Shown: positions 1 to 9,700 of the stretch, piece after piece
Numbering within the stretch: the first letter of the stretch is position 1
How the letters are laid out: every line of letters starts with the position of its first letter
Assembly (NCBI GenBank): GCA_026770585.1
Contig: MU646349.1
Coordinates: forward strand, 310,179-321,564
DNA length: 11,386 bases
DNA from: Baffinella frigidus
Taxonomy: Eukaryota; Cryptophyceae; Cryptomonadales; Baffinellaceae
Direction: 5' to 3'
Position numbers and translations under genes: made by a program
The notes under the pieces: generated by a model
Told to the model about the DNA's origin: nothing
What the model saw: the letters and a program-made list of their open reading frames with translations, nothing else
The model's database searches: none

Positions 1-95
<95 letters not shown>

Positions 96-97
96 AC
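1..97. repeat. (CTCAACC)n heptamer array
   Basis: About 13.9 uninterrupted copies of CTCAACC, with no mismatch seen. The reverse complement, GGTTGAG, is one base away from a permutation of the plant-type telomere unit TTTAGGG. The array runs into the start of the window, so its full length is unknown. It is intronic, only about 90 bp from the exon a acceptor. Confidence 0.97.
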
Positions 98-188
98 AAT
101 TCAAAACTCAAACCCTAAACCCCAAACCTCAAACCCCAAACCCCAAATCCCAAATCCAAGAAGGCGTCTGAGCTTTGGACACCCGCAG
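1..188 (+). other. Intron 0, 3' part (partial)
   Basis: Non-coding sequence before exon a. It has a heptamer array (1-97), then a degenerate C/A-rich stretch (about 107-158) of CCCAAA- and CCCTAAA-like words that resembles worn telomere-type repeat. It ends with a pyrimidine-poor tract, CTGAG and the acceptor CCGCAG. The upstream KS exon is not in the window. Confidence 0.7.
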
Positions 189-704
189 GTCACGTGGGAG
201 GCGCTGGAGAACGCGGGTGTTCCGACCGACGCCGCGCGTGGGAGCAACACCGGCGTGTTCATCGGCGGCTTCATGCTCGACCACCACACCGTGCATTCCC
301 ACCCGGAAAACCAGAAGATGGCAACCGCGCAGTCGGCTGCTGGCTGCACCGCCACGTCCCTCTCCAGCCGCATCTCGTACACGTTCGACCTTCGTGGGCC
401 GTGCATGACCGTCGACACGGCCTGCTCCTCCTCGCTCGTCGCCGTGGACCTCGCGTGCAAAGCCATCGCCAACGGAAGCTGCGAGGCGGCCATCGCGGGC
501 GGCGTCAACGTCATGCTCTCCCCGTCGAGCACCCTGCTGATGTGCAAGGGCGGCTTCCTCTCCCCAGACGGCCGCTGCAAGGCCTTCGACGGAAGCGCCG
601 ACGGCTACGGACGCGGGGAGGGCGCCGCCGTGGTGTACCTCAAGCGCCTCGATCGCGCAGTTGAAGACGGCGACCGTATCTTCGCAACCGTGCTGGCCTC
701 CGGG
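189..704 (+). CDS. PKS exon a: N-terminal half of KS with active-site cysteine
   Basis: This exon gives 172 codons in phase 0. It starts after an acceptor ending CCGCAG and opens with [10 protein letters not shown], the normal sequence about 85 residues into a type I KS, so one or more upstream exons are missing. The nucleophilic Cys lies in DTACSSS at 423-425. The usual GGVNVMLSP and [13 protein letters not shown] segments follow, then YGRGEG. The exon ends ..LASG before GTAAAC. The same frame stays open to 758, but the 18 extra codons no longer resemble KS, whereas exon b resumes with the expected VNQDG. A possible branch site CTGAG lies 17 nt before the acceptor. The 3' boundary is very likely. 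The 5' boundary is likely, because GC-rich frames also stay open upstream. Confidence 0.92.
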
Positions 705-3700
705 GTAAACCTTGAACCCTACACCCGAGATGTGCGGCCCGAGGTGGGGCTGTTTTGACGTTCCCCTGCGTAAAGGACTGCCCTTTAGCGAAATCTGACA
801 ATCCCCTCCCAACTGCGTGAACTCGGTGTTGGGAAACGGCGTCTTTTTGCCCTTTGTTCGATATCACGAACCCTGCCCAACTCGTACCTTTTTGCAGTCA
901 CCCAGTGACTGAGGACCAAATCCGGCCTATCGTTTCCTGCTTTTGGTGCTTTGGTGCTTTATTTTACACTCACATCGGAGGTAACGCCCACCTCACTCTT
1001 GAGGAGATGGGAACGATCTACGGGTGAGCTCCCCGACCCACCTATGCAGGCTTGGCCGAGAGTTGTGAGGGTTCTGCCCCTCCTGACGAGCTGAACACAC
1101 TGAAACCTCGCCTTTCGCATGACCACACCTGGGCCTTCCTTTTTGCCTTTTCAAGACCACACCTGGGCCTTCCTTTTTGCCTTCACCCCCTTTGGCCTTT
1201 CTGATAAAGGATTCGATTCCGAGCGCGGTGGAATTCGCTCCGAGCGGTGGAACTCGCCTCGGAATCGAACCCAGGGCTCATGCAGGGCTCTTAACCCGAC
1301 GACCGGCGCCTTACCAAGTAGGCCACCGTCGTGTACCGAACGGGGTGTTCTTATCCAGGAGGATAAGGACCTGATGTGGGAGGAGGTTGGGTGGTCGTGT
1401 CCACTTCCACCCTCACAAAGCCCTAACCCGAAACACACCACCAGGTGAACCAGGACGGCAAAACCGACGGCATGGCGACCCCCAGCGCCACTGCGCAGAT
1501 CGCGCTCGCCAAGAACGTCCTCTCCCGGGCCGGCATCGACTCGAGCCACGTGGGCTACGTTGAAGCGCACGGCACGGGGACGCGCGTTGGGGACCCGCTC
1601 GAGGCGGCTGCGATCGGGGCGGTGTACGGGGGGGCGGAGGGGCGCCAGGGCCCGGTGCTCATCGGCTCGATCAAGACAAACATTTCCCACCTAGAGGCCG
1701 CGGCAGGCATCGTGGGGTTCATCAAGGCGGCGCTGATCCTGCACACCGGGGTGATATTCCCGCAGCGGTCCTTCACCTCCCTCAACCGAGCGATCCCCTT
1801 CGGGGAGCACAACGTGGAGGTGTGCGTCAACGCGACGCCCCTGCCGTCCGACGCGCCCTTCGTCGCGGTGAACTCGTTCGGATACGGCGGCACCAACGCC
1901 CACGCGATCCTCGCCAAGTTCGACGCCGGGGCGCGGGCAGCGCAGGGCGGGGAGGAGACGACGCAGCTGCTGCCGCTGTGTGCCATGTCGCAGGCTTCTC
2001 TCAGCTCGATGAGCACCCTGCTCGCTGACTTTCTCGAGAGGAACCCGGAGACGCCTCTCCGCGAGATTGGACAGACGCTTGCCCGGGGGCGCTCGCACTT
2101 CCCTGAGCGGCTGGTTGTCGCAGCTTCGGATCGTGCGGGTGCCATCACGGCCCTTCGTGACCATGCGAAGGGTGCCACACACGCCGCGCTTGCCAAGGGA
2201 AGTGCGACGGCCGGGAAAAGCCTCTTCGTGTACAACGGCATGGGCCCGCAGTGGTGGCGCATGGGGCGCGAGCTTCTGGAATCGGAGCCGGTGTTCCGGG
2301 CGGCGGCCGAGACAATCGACGCGTATTTCGTCGCGGTCGCACGCTGGTCGATTCTCGCGGAGATTGTCAAGGATGAGGACGCGTCGCGGATCAGCGAGAG
2401 CTGGGTGGCGCAGCCGGCCAACTTCGTGATCCAGGCGGCCCTGACGGAGCTGCTCCGTCACCGCGGGCTCCGCCCGGACGGGTACCTCGGGCACTCCGTC
2501 GGCGAGATCTCCGCGGCGTGGGCAGCTGGCTGCCTCACGCTCGAGGAGGCGACGCACGCTGTGTACCACCGCAGCCACGTGATGCGGGGGTTGAAGGGGG
2601 GCGCGATGCTGGCGGTTGCTGTTTCCGCTGCCCGGGCGGAGAGCATGGTGCTGCCCGGATCCAACGTTTCGATCGCGTCGTACAACGCGCCCAACTCGGT
2701 GGTGCTTTCTGGCGACCGTGCAGCGCTGGAGCCGATCGCGTCGCGCTTGAAGGCCGAGGGAGTGTTCGCGCGGTTTCTCGAGGTGCAGCTTGCGTATCAC
2801 AGCTCGGCCGTGGACCCCATGGAAACCGCAGCGCTCGAGTCGTTGGCGTTTCTGGCCCCGAAGACGCCAACATCGGTGATCTTCTCGACGATGACCGGCA
2901 GCCGTGTGGACCGAGCAGTGCACGACGCCGAGTACTGGTGGCGCAACATCCGGTCGTCGGTGAAGTTCCATCAGGCCGTCGAGGCCGCGGTCGAGCAGGG
3001 CTTCAGCACCTTCATCGAGGTCGGGCCGCACCCCGTCCTGGGCCCGTCGATCCAAGAGATCCTCACGAGCATGAAAGAGCCGGGCCGGACGCTCTTCTCG
3101 CTCAAGCGCCACACCCCGGAGCAGCACTCGATCAACTCCGTGGTTTCCCAGGCGTTTTGCTGCGGGACCAAGCTCGACTGGGGCGGAAGCAGGAGCTTCG
3201 TCGACCTCCCGCACTACCCCTTCCAACGCCAGCGGCTCTGGAAGGAGTCGGCTGCGAGCAGCGACGCGCGCGTGGGGCCCTACGCACACGGACATCCTGG
3301 GCGGACGTCCTCCGGACATCCTGGGCGGACGTCCTCTTCTATATCTTCCGGGAGTCTGGGCGGACATCCTCTTCTGGGGGTGCGGGAGAGCTCGCCGGGG
3401 CATTCCTGGCTCACGAGCCTGCCCAACATGCCGCTCGCCTTCTTTCGCGACCATCAGATCCAAGGCGTGGTTGTCTTCCCCGCGGCCGGCTATATCGAGG
3501 CGGCCCTCGCGGCAGCTGCCGCAGCGCGCGTGTCCGTCTATCATGGGAGCTCAAAGAACCTAAACGACCTGCAGGACGCGAGTGGCCAGGTGCTCGCGCT
3601 CAAGAACTTGGAATTCCAGAGCGTGCTCGCCATCCAGCAGAAGCAGGCCACGCGCATCCGTGTGCGACTCACAGAAGACTCCACGTTCTCCCTCCACGGG

Positions 3701-6700
3701 CAGGCGGGCGACGCGCCGTGGACCCAGTACGCGGTGGGGCGCGTGTTGGCCATGGCCACGTTCCGCACGCCCCCCTCGCTGGACCTCGCGGAGGCGTTCG
3801 AGGAGCTGGAGCGCAACGCGGTCCCGGGCGACGATCTCTACCAAGCGTTGGCGGCGCGGTGGATGGAATACGGGCCGCAGTTCCAGGCAGTGAAGCGGCT
3901 GGCGCGCCACGCGGGCGGGGTGGTGGCGGAGCTCGAGCTGCACGCGAGCGCGCCGGGGGGGTTCCTTGTGCACCCGAGCCTCGTCGACGGCGCGTTCCAG
4001 AGCCTCACCTACCTCGTCTCGGAATCACAGGCCCACCTCGTCGGGACGCTCGTGCCTGTCAGGATTGCGAGCGTGAGGTTGTTCCGCGCGCTTGAGAGCC
4101 GTGTGATGGTGGTGTGCAACGGGGGGTTGTGCAAAGACGGGACCCTCCAGGGGGACGTGACGGTGACGGACGCGTCTGGGGCGGTTCTTTTGACCATGAA
4201 GGGGGTCGTCCTCAGCCCTGTCGGGGGTAACGCGGACGAGGGTGCGACGAGCCAGCTGGAGTACGCGTTCGAGTGGGAAGAGTTGGAGTGGGAAGACACG
4301 CCCGAGCCGGAGATGCCAGAGGCGGATTCAAGTGCCTTCAAGTTCCGGGTGTTGGAGGGTGTCGAAACTCTCCCGTGGCTCAGCGCGCATCACTCCGATG
4401 AAGCCACACATCTCGTGTGGGTTGCTCCCGCGTCCGACAGCGACACCTTCGGCCTCGACGCCACCGAGAGGCTCCTCGAGATCCTGCGCGGGCCCCTCGA
4501 CGAATGCCGCCTAACTGTCCTGACGCGGGGGGCGCACGCCATCAGCCGCGGAGAGACGTGCAACCCTGCACACACCGGGCTGTGGAGCTTCGTGCGGGTC
4601 TTGATGACGGAGCGCCCGGAGCTGTCGGTGCGCCTTATCGATCTCCCGCGCGAGGTGGATGGACTCGACGTGGAGATGACCTCAGCGGCGATTTTCGCCG
4701 CGGACAACCAGGAGGAGACGGCGGTGCGCGCCTCCTCACAATTCGCGCGCAAGCTCGTGCGCGCAGACAAGGGCGACTCGGACCGGCAGCTGGAGCGTGA
4801 GACGGTGCGTGCGCAGAGCGGGCCGTACGAGGTCTTTGTGCCACGCCCAGGCATCCTCGACTCCCTGTGCTTCCGCCCGCGCGTGCTGGGCGACCCCGGG
4901 CCGCTTGACGTCGAGGTGGAGGTGCACTGCTGCTCGCTGAACTTCAAGGACGTCATGAAGGCCCTCGGGATGCTCAACGCCACCGTGCTGAACAACACGT
5001 ACCTCGGCAACGGCATCGGGATGGAGGCGTCCGGCCGCGTGCTCCGCGTCGGCGCGCAGGTCGCGGATCTGAAGATGGGGGATGACGTGCACTGTCACGT
5101 CGGCGGCGCCATGGCGACGCGGCTGACTATGGATCACCGCTGGGTTGTCAAGAAGGCGTCCTGCTCCTCCTTTGCAGAAGCCTCGTGTTACTTTGTCTAC
5201 ACCACCGCGTGGCACTCACTCGTCAACGTCGCGCGCCTCCAGCGCGGAGAGCGCGTGCTGATCCACTCAGCCGCGGGGGGGGTGGGGCAGGCAGCGATCC
5301 AGGTTGCCCAGATGATCGGCGCGGAGGTGTACGCGACGGCGGGCACTGCGGAGAAGCGGAAGGAGCTCTCTGACGCTGGGATTCTGCATGTGTACGACTC
5401 GCGCACTCTCGACTTCGCGGATGACATCCGCAGGGACACGAAGGGCGAGGGTGTGAACGTCGTCCTCAACTCCCTGGCCGGCGAAGCGCTGCACGAGAGC
5501 TTCGAGCTGTTGTGCACCGGGGGGCGCTTCGTGGAGCTCGGGAAGAAGGACATCGCTGGGTCGGCGGCGCTTAACATGCTGCCGTTCAACAAAAGCATCA
5601 CGTTCTCCGCGGTCCGAAACCCTCTGTATCGTTTCAGTATCGACGGTTGAGGGATACGGTTTGTGTAATTTTGGGCTTCAGTGGCAGAACCCTAGCAAAG
5701 CACAGCACATTTCCACCATGAAAGTTTTGCAACACCACAGGAAGAGCGCCGATAGGAACAGTTGACAACGTGACAATTTGAAAGTAGGAAAGCTGGCAAC
5801 CTTTTCGAGCCGACACTTCCAAGCATCTTTTGCACTGGCATCTGCAATTGCAGTAAGGCTGGCAAGCCGTACACACGGTCCAAAAATAAGGGGTTCAACT
5901 GTTTTGGACCTGTAAACCTTCTACGTTTTTACTTTTACCTGGTCAGCTATTCCTGCTAGTGCGCCAACTAACGGCTGTTGCGGCAATAGGTTGACCTGGA
6001 CCGGATCGGCCTGGACTCTGCCGTCTACCGCCCGCTCGCGCTCTCGGTCTCCTTCCTTGATCCTCGATCCTTGATCCGTGATCCTTGATCCTTGATCCTT
6101 GATCCTTGATCCTTGATGCTTGACTTTGTCCCAACGCCCCTAGCACCGTTATGAAAACATAGACCGGTGACGGTTCAGAACCTTCGATCGTTCCACCTCA
6201 AGAGCGCCGTTCAGAATGGATGACCAGATGAAAATTAGGGAAGTTGAAAGTTTTCAACTTCCCTAATTTTCAATTAGGGAAGTTGAAAACTCAAAAGGGT
6301 TTCCATTCAGCGTTTGTTCTGGTGTCTGAACTTGAAGTCGAAACGGTGCCAGCTCAAACTTTGACATCTTGCGCTCTGCCAATTTTTCAAGCGTCACGGT
6401 TTGGGGTTTGGGGTGTAGTTATTGGGTTTGGGGTTTAGTTTTTTATTTACAAAATAATGATAGGGCTCAAGTTTTAAGGTCGAAGGTTTGGTATTTGGTG
6501 TTTGGTGTTCGGTGTTTGGTGTTTGGTGTTTGGTGTTTGGTGCTCAACTGTTCCTGCCGGTTGACCTGCGACGAACCCCACATCAGCACCAAATCTGGCC
6601 CACTCATCACAACATGTTGTCAAGTGATTGATTATGGATGCGACCTTCTTAGCTAAGAAGGTCAGGGTTGCACCATGCTCTCTCTGAAAGACGTATCCTA

Positions 6701-9700
6701 CTTTAGACGTGACCGGGAGCAATCATAAGTTGACACCCTTGCAGAATAGCCCGAAAGCGGGCTATTCTTCCAAAAGTTGACCTCGCGGCAGTGAGGAGTT
6801 GACTTTTGCGATTGACCACCCTCAGGTGAAGCGTAGATAGCACCACACTGCCCAACCTTCCATGGTCAAAACAGACGATGTCGTTTTGAAAATGTTTCGA
6901 TGCATAGTCATGCCACAAGCTTACGTTAACGGACCCCTTAAGGGGTCGGTTAACGTGGGCTTGCAAGCTCTAAAACGATTTTAAAAGCGATTTCAGGACT
7001 TTTAAAGCCCAAGAATGTTTTCCATTATCAATTTTGTACCAAAGTTACCACTCCGTTGACGTAAGCTTCTTGCATGAACAGGTGGTCGCCGCGGTGGAAG
7101 CCGGCGACCTCGTGCCCATGAAAATGCACCACTTCGCGGGCGATCGCGTCGTCGACGCCTTCAGGCTCATGGCCTCGGGCAGCATGACTGGCAAAGCCGT
7201 GGTGCATCTTTCTGAGGGGACCCTCGAGGTCGCGCCTGGTTTCGCCTCGAACAAGGTCTTTCGCGCGGACCGTAGCTACCTGGTCACGGGCGGGCTCGGG
7301 GGGTTCGGGCTGCAGACTGCGGCGTTCCTCGTGGGGCAGGGCGCCAGGCACCTTGTGCTGGTGAGCCGCAGGGGGGCGCCGGCAGATGCGGACCGCCATG
7401 TCATCGACGGGATGCAGGTGTGTCCCCTATCTTTTCGAACCTGGCGTGAGTTTCGGCAACGCCACCCCACCATGGAGACTCCGTGGTGCTTGCACTCGGA
7501 GCCTCACCCCCCCACTGTGTGCCCTGTCGCCCATTCGAGCGTACTGAGCGCTGTTGTTTCATCAATGCACTCGAGATGGGGTCCTTTGCTCTGCCCTCCA
7601 CCTTCGTGCGGAGCTAGCTCGAGACAGGGTTGTGTGCGCTCTCGTCCACTTGGTGCGGAGGTCACGAGGGCGTTTTATCCGGGGAAACCTATTTTCTTTC
7701 ATTCGATGGCAACGAAAATTACTACACAATTCGTCCTTATTAGTAATATAAAGAATCTGTGTAGTAATTTTGATTGCCATCAAATGAAAGAATTATAGGT
7801 TTCCCCGGATACGGTTACAAGTAAAGCTTCGCACGGGCGTCACCCCCTCTCGCCCCTGCGCCCCTGCCCCTCTGCGCGTGTGGGTGCTATCCTGGTCACC
7901 TATGTGCACTAACGTGTCCCCCCCTCCCCCCCCCCCCCCCCTATTGTACTTTTCGGGACAGCGCGGATTTTGGGTCGGGGTCGGGGAGTCGGGAAAAATC
8001 GAAAACATCGAAAAAGGGCTCTAGTATTTGTGACATATTATGGGTGGGGGGTGCGTGCATCTTGTCATCATATCAATGCATAAGATAGCATAAAACTTTA
8101 GATGGACGCACCAATTATCGAGATTTTCATTTCCCGACACCCCGACCCGACCTCGAGAAAATCCGCGCTGACCCGAAAAGTACAATAGGGCCTCGGCGCA
8201 TCAGTTCACGTCCGCGCGGTTGATGTGAGCGATCGGGATGCGGTGGCGCGCCTTCTGGACGAGATTCGCCGGGATCTACCGCCCCTTGCAGGTCAGACCA
8301 TGTGTTCCACTGCCCGCACAGACAGATTGATAATTTATTGCCGAACAACCAGCGTCAGCGCCGCACATGCTCGACGCATCGTGCCACTTGCTGTACCCCG
8401 TGTCGGCCGCTCATACGAGCATTTTCCGGATGGATTCTAACTCCACCTCCTACCCGAACACACACAACCTCGCACGCTCGATCTCGCTCTTTGCTTCGGA
8501 CTAACCTCGGGTCACTGGAAGGATTGTATAGGAATAGTTGACTGCCCGAGCCTCGCAGATAGGATACGCGTGCTACTCATCAGACTCAACACCTCTCTCT
8601 CTCTGACCAACCCGATTTAGCAAGCCAGACAACGGGGCAGACTCTCGGGTGGTTGTGCCGGATTTGTTGTCTAGAGCATGGATTCCTGGAGTGAGGACCG
8701 CCAACGTTGCCCGACGCAAGAGCACGCGTCTCAAGCCAAATATTCTTGACCCCCTCACCAGCCGGTGATACCACCGACCCACCTCGGTGTCATGATACAC
8801 ATCTTAGCACGGCTCGACCGAAGAGGAGACTCAAGCGTCTGCATGATTATTCCGGGCGGTTGAGTGAAGATTGACGCATCTCTCACTCGCAGGGGTGTTC
8901 CACGCAGCGGCAATCCTTGACGACGGACCGATCGCGGACATCACGCCACAGAACCTCGCAAGGTTGGTCGGCTCTCGCTTCTTGCTTGATTTTCCGGAGT
9001 TCCTCCTCTGCTCGAGGGGCAGAACCACCCTTTATCCCCTCTACACGAGCATCTGCACTGAAGAGCTAAACGCGATCCGAAAGCACCAATCGCGGACATC
9101 ACGCCGAAGAACCTCGCAAGGTTGATCGGTTCTCGCTTCTTGCGTTAGGTCCTTTAGGTTTTAAATTTCCCCCAACATAGCCCAACGCCACGCCCTTACG
9201 TAGAAAGGACTGCAGAGAAAGCATTTTTGCTTTCGGATCGCGTTTAGCTCTCCAGTGCAGAGGCTCGTGAAGAGGTCCTTTAGAGGAGACAGGGTTGGTC
9301 CTTTGGGGCAGATCCTTTAGGTCCTTGAGGTCCTTTAGGTTTTAATTTTAGGTCCTTTAGGTTTTAAATGCTCCCAACAGCTCGTAATTGATTTTCCAGA
9401 GTTCCTGCTCTGCTCGAGGGGTCCGAAACGTCGTGCTTTAGTTAACGGTGTTTGCTGTCTGTAAAGGGGGTAGGGCCCTAGGCCCTAGGCCCTTGGAGCC
9501 ATTGAAGCTTATCTAAGTCAACCCGGTCTACTTATTGGCGATCGCAAGGTTGCAGTGCGTGCGGGTCCTGAACCACGCATCTAATTGCTTGACTGAGTGG
9601 AATGGTGGATGCAACCCGGGGGGTCGATACAGGCCCTGCCCTGGGAGGACAGAACCCATTCCTGCAGGTTCGTGTGCCGCTCGTGACCTGTGTAAAGTCA

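Larger units (their letters stand above)
705..1444 (+). other. Intron 1 (740 bp)
   Basis: Runs from GTAAAC to CACCAG. CTAAC lies at 1423-1427, its branch-candidate A 18 nt from the acceptor G. Contents: a 29-bp direct duplication (1121-1183), a tRNA-like SINE fragment on the minus strand (about 1211-1330), and a perfect 7-bp hairpin at 1350-1367 (CTTATCC / GGATAAG, loop AGGA). I see nothing recognisable in 705-1110. Confidence 0.9.
6047..7081 (+). other. Intron 3 (1035 bp), rich in heptamer arrays and palindromes
   Basis: Runs from GTCTCC to GAACAG, with TTGAC at 7056-7060, its A 22 nt from the acceptor G. It carries two heptamer arrays (6055-6124 and 6487-6542), a telomere-like TTTGGGG stretch (about 6397-6440) and several strong inverted repeats listed separately. 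I see no open frame with family resemblance besides the exon borders. Confidence 0.78.
7418..8188 (+). other. Intron 4 (771 bp) with two inverted-repeat elements
   Basis: Runs from GTGTGT to CAATAG. 7418-7675 shows nothing recognisable. 7676-7811 is a MITE-like element. 7812-7940 is C-rich and ends in a long poly-C run (about 7917-7941). 7941-8188 is a second inverted-repeat element that reaches the acceptor exactly. Confidence 0.88.
8927..9421 (+). repeat. Duplicated exon f/intron 6 segment, second copy interrupted
   Basis: 8927-9019 (last 36 bases of exon f, its donor, and 57 bases of intron) recurs as 9085-9143 plus 9388-9421 with scattered mismatches. The second copy is split by 244 bp (9144-9387). 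The inserted piece is bordered by near-identical ~36-bp direct repeats (9145-9180 and 9348-9383, starting TTAGGTCCTTTAGGTTTTAA). The copied exon piece keeps its frame and AAG|GTTGAT donor but has no AG|G acceptor, so it is probably a pseudo-exon. Confidence 0.88.

Noticed and set aside
1-158. True telomere at the window start
   Set aside because: The unit is CTCAACC, not TTTAGGG or its complement. The following telomere-like words are degenerate and lie next to a coding exon.
1255-1335. Functional tRNA gene on the minus strand
   Set aside because: The acceptor and anticodon stems do not pair. Only the A and B boxes and an imperfect T arm are present.
1691-3544. Antisense open frame of 617 codons opposite the KS/AT/DH region
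   Set aside because: It is the GC-rich shadow of the PKS frame. Arg/His/Pro-rich, with no recognisable motif. The same applies to the 525-codon plus-strand frame at 2518-4095 and the other overlapping frames.
5612-5650. Natural C-terminus of exon b at the stop codon 5648-5650
   Set aside because: The last 13 codons do not resemble any ER, and the rest of ER and KR continues in downstream exons.
6743-6768. Rho-independent terminator
   Set aside because: The stem is good but no T tract follows, and it is inside an intron of a eukaryotic gene.
5626-7045. Single intron from a donor at 5626 to an acceptor at 7045
   Set aside because: The phase fits, but it omits the expected VDLDR segment, uses AAG|T instead of AG|G, and ignores micro-exon c, which fits homology better.
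9085-9120. Extra coding exon from the duplicated exon f segment
   Set aside because: No AG|G acceptor precedes it, and including it would duplicate a KR segment and break the spacing to exon g.
5611-9429. Shared 10-base word GGTCCGAAAC at 5611-5620 and 9420-9429
   Set aside because: Too short to separate from chance, and the flanks do not match.
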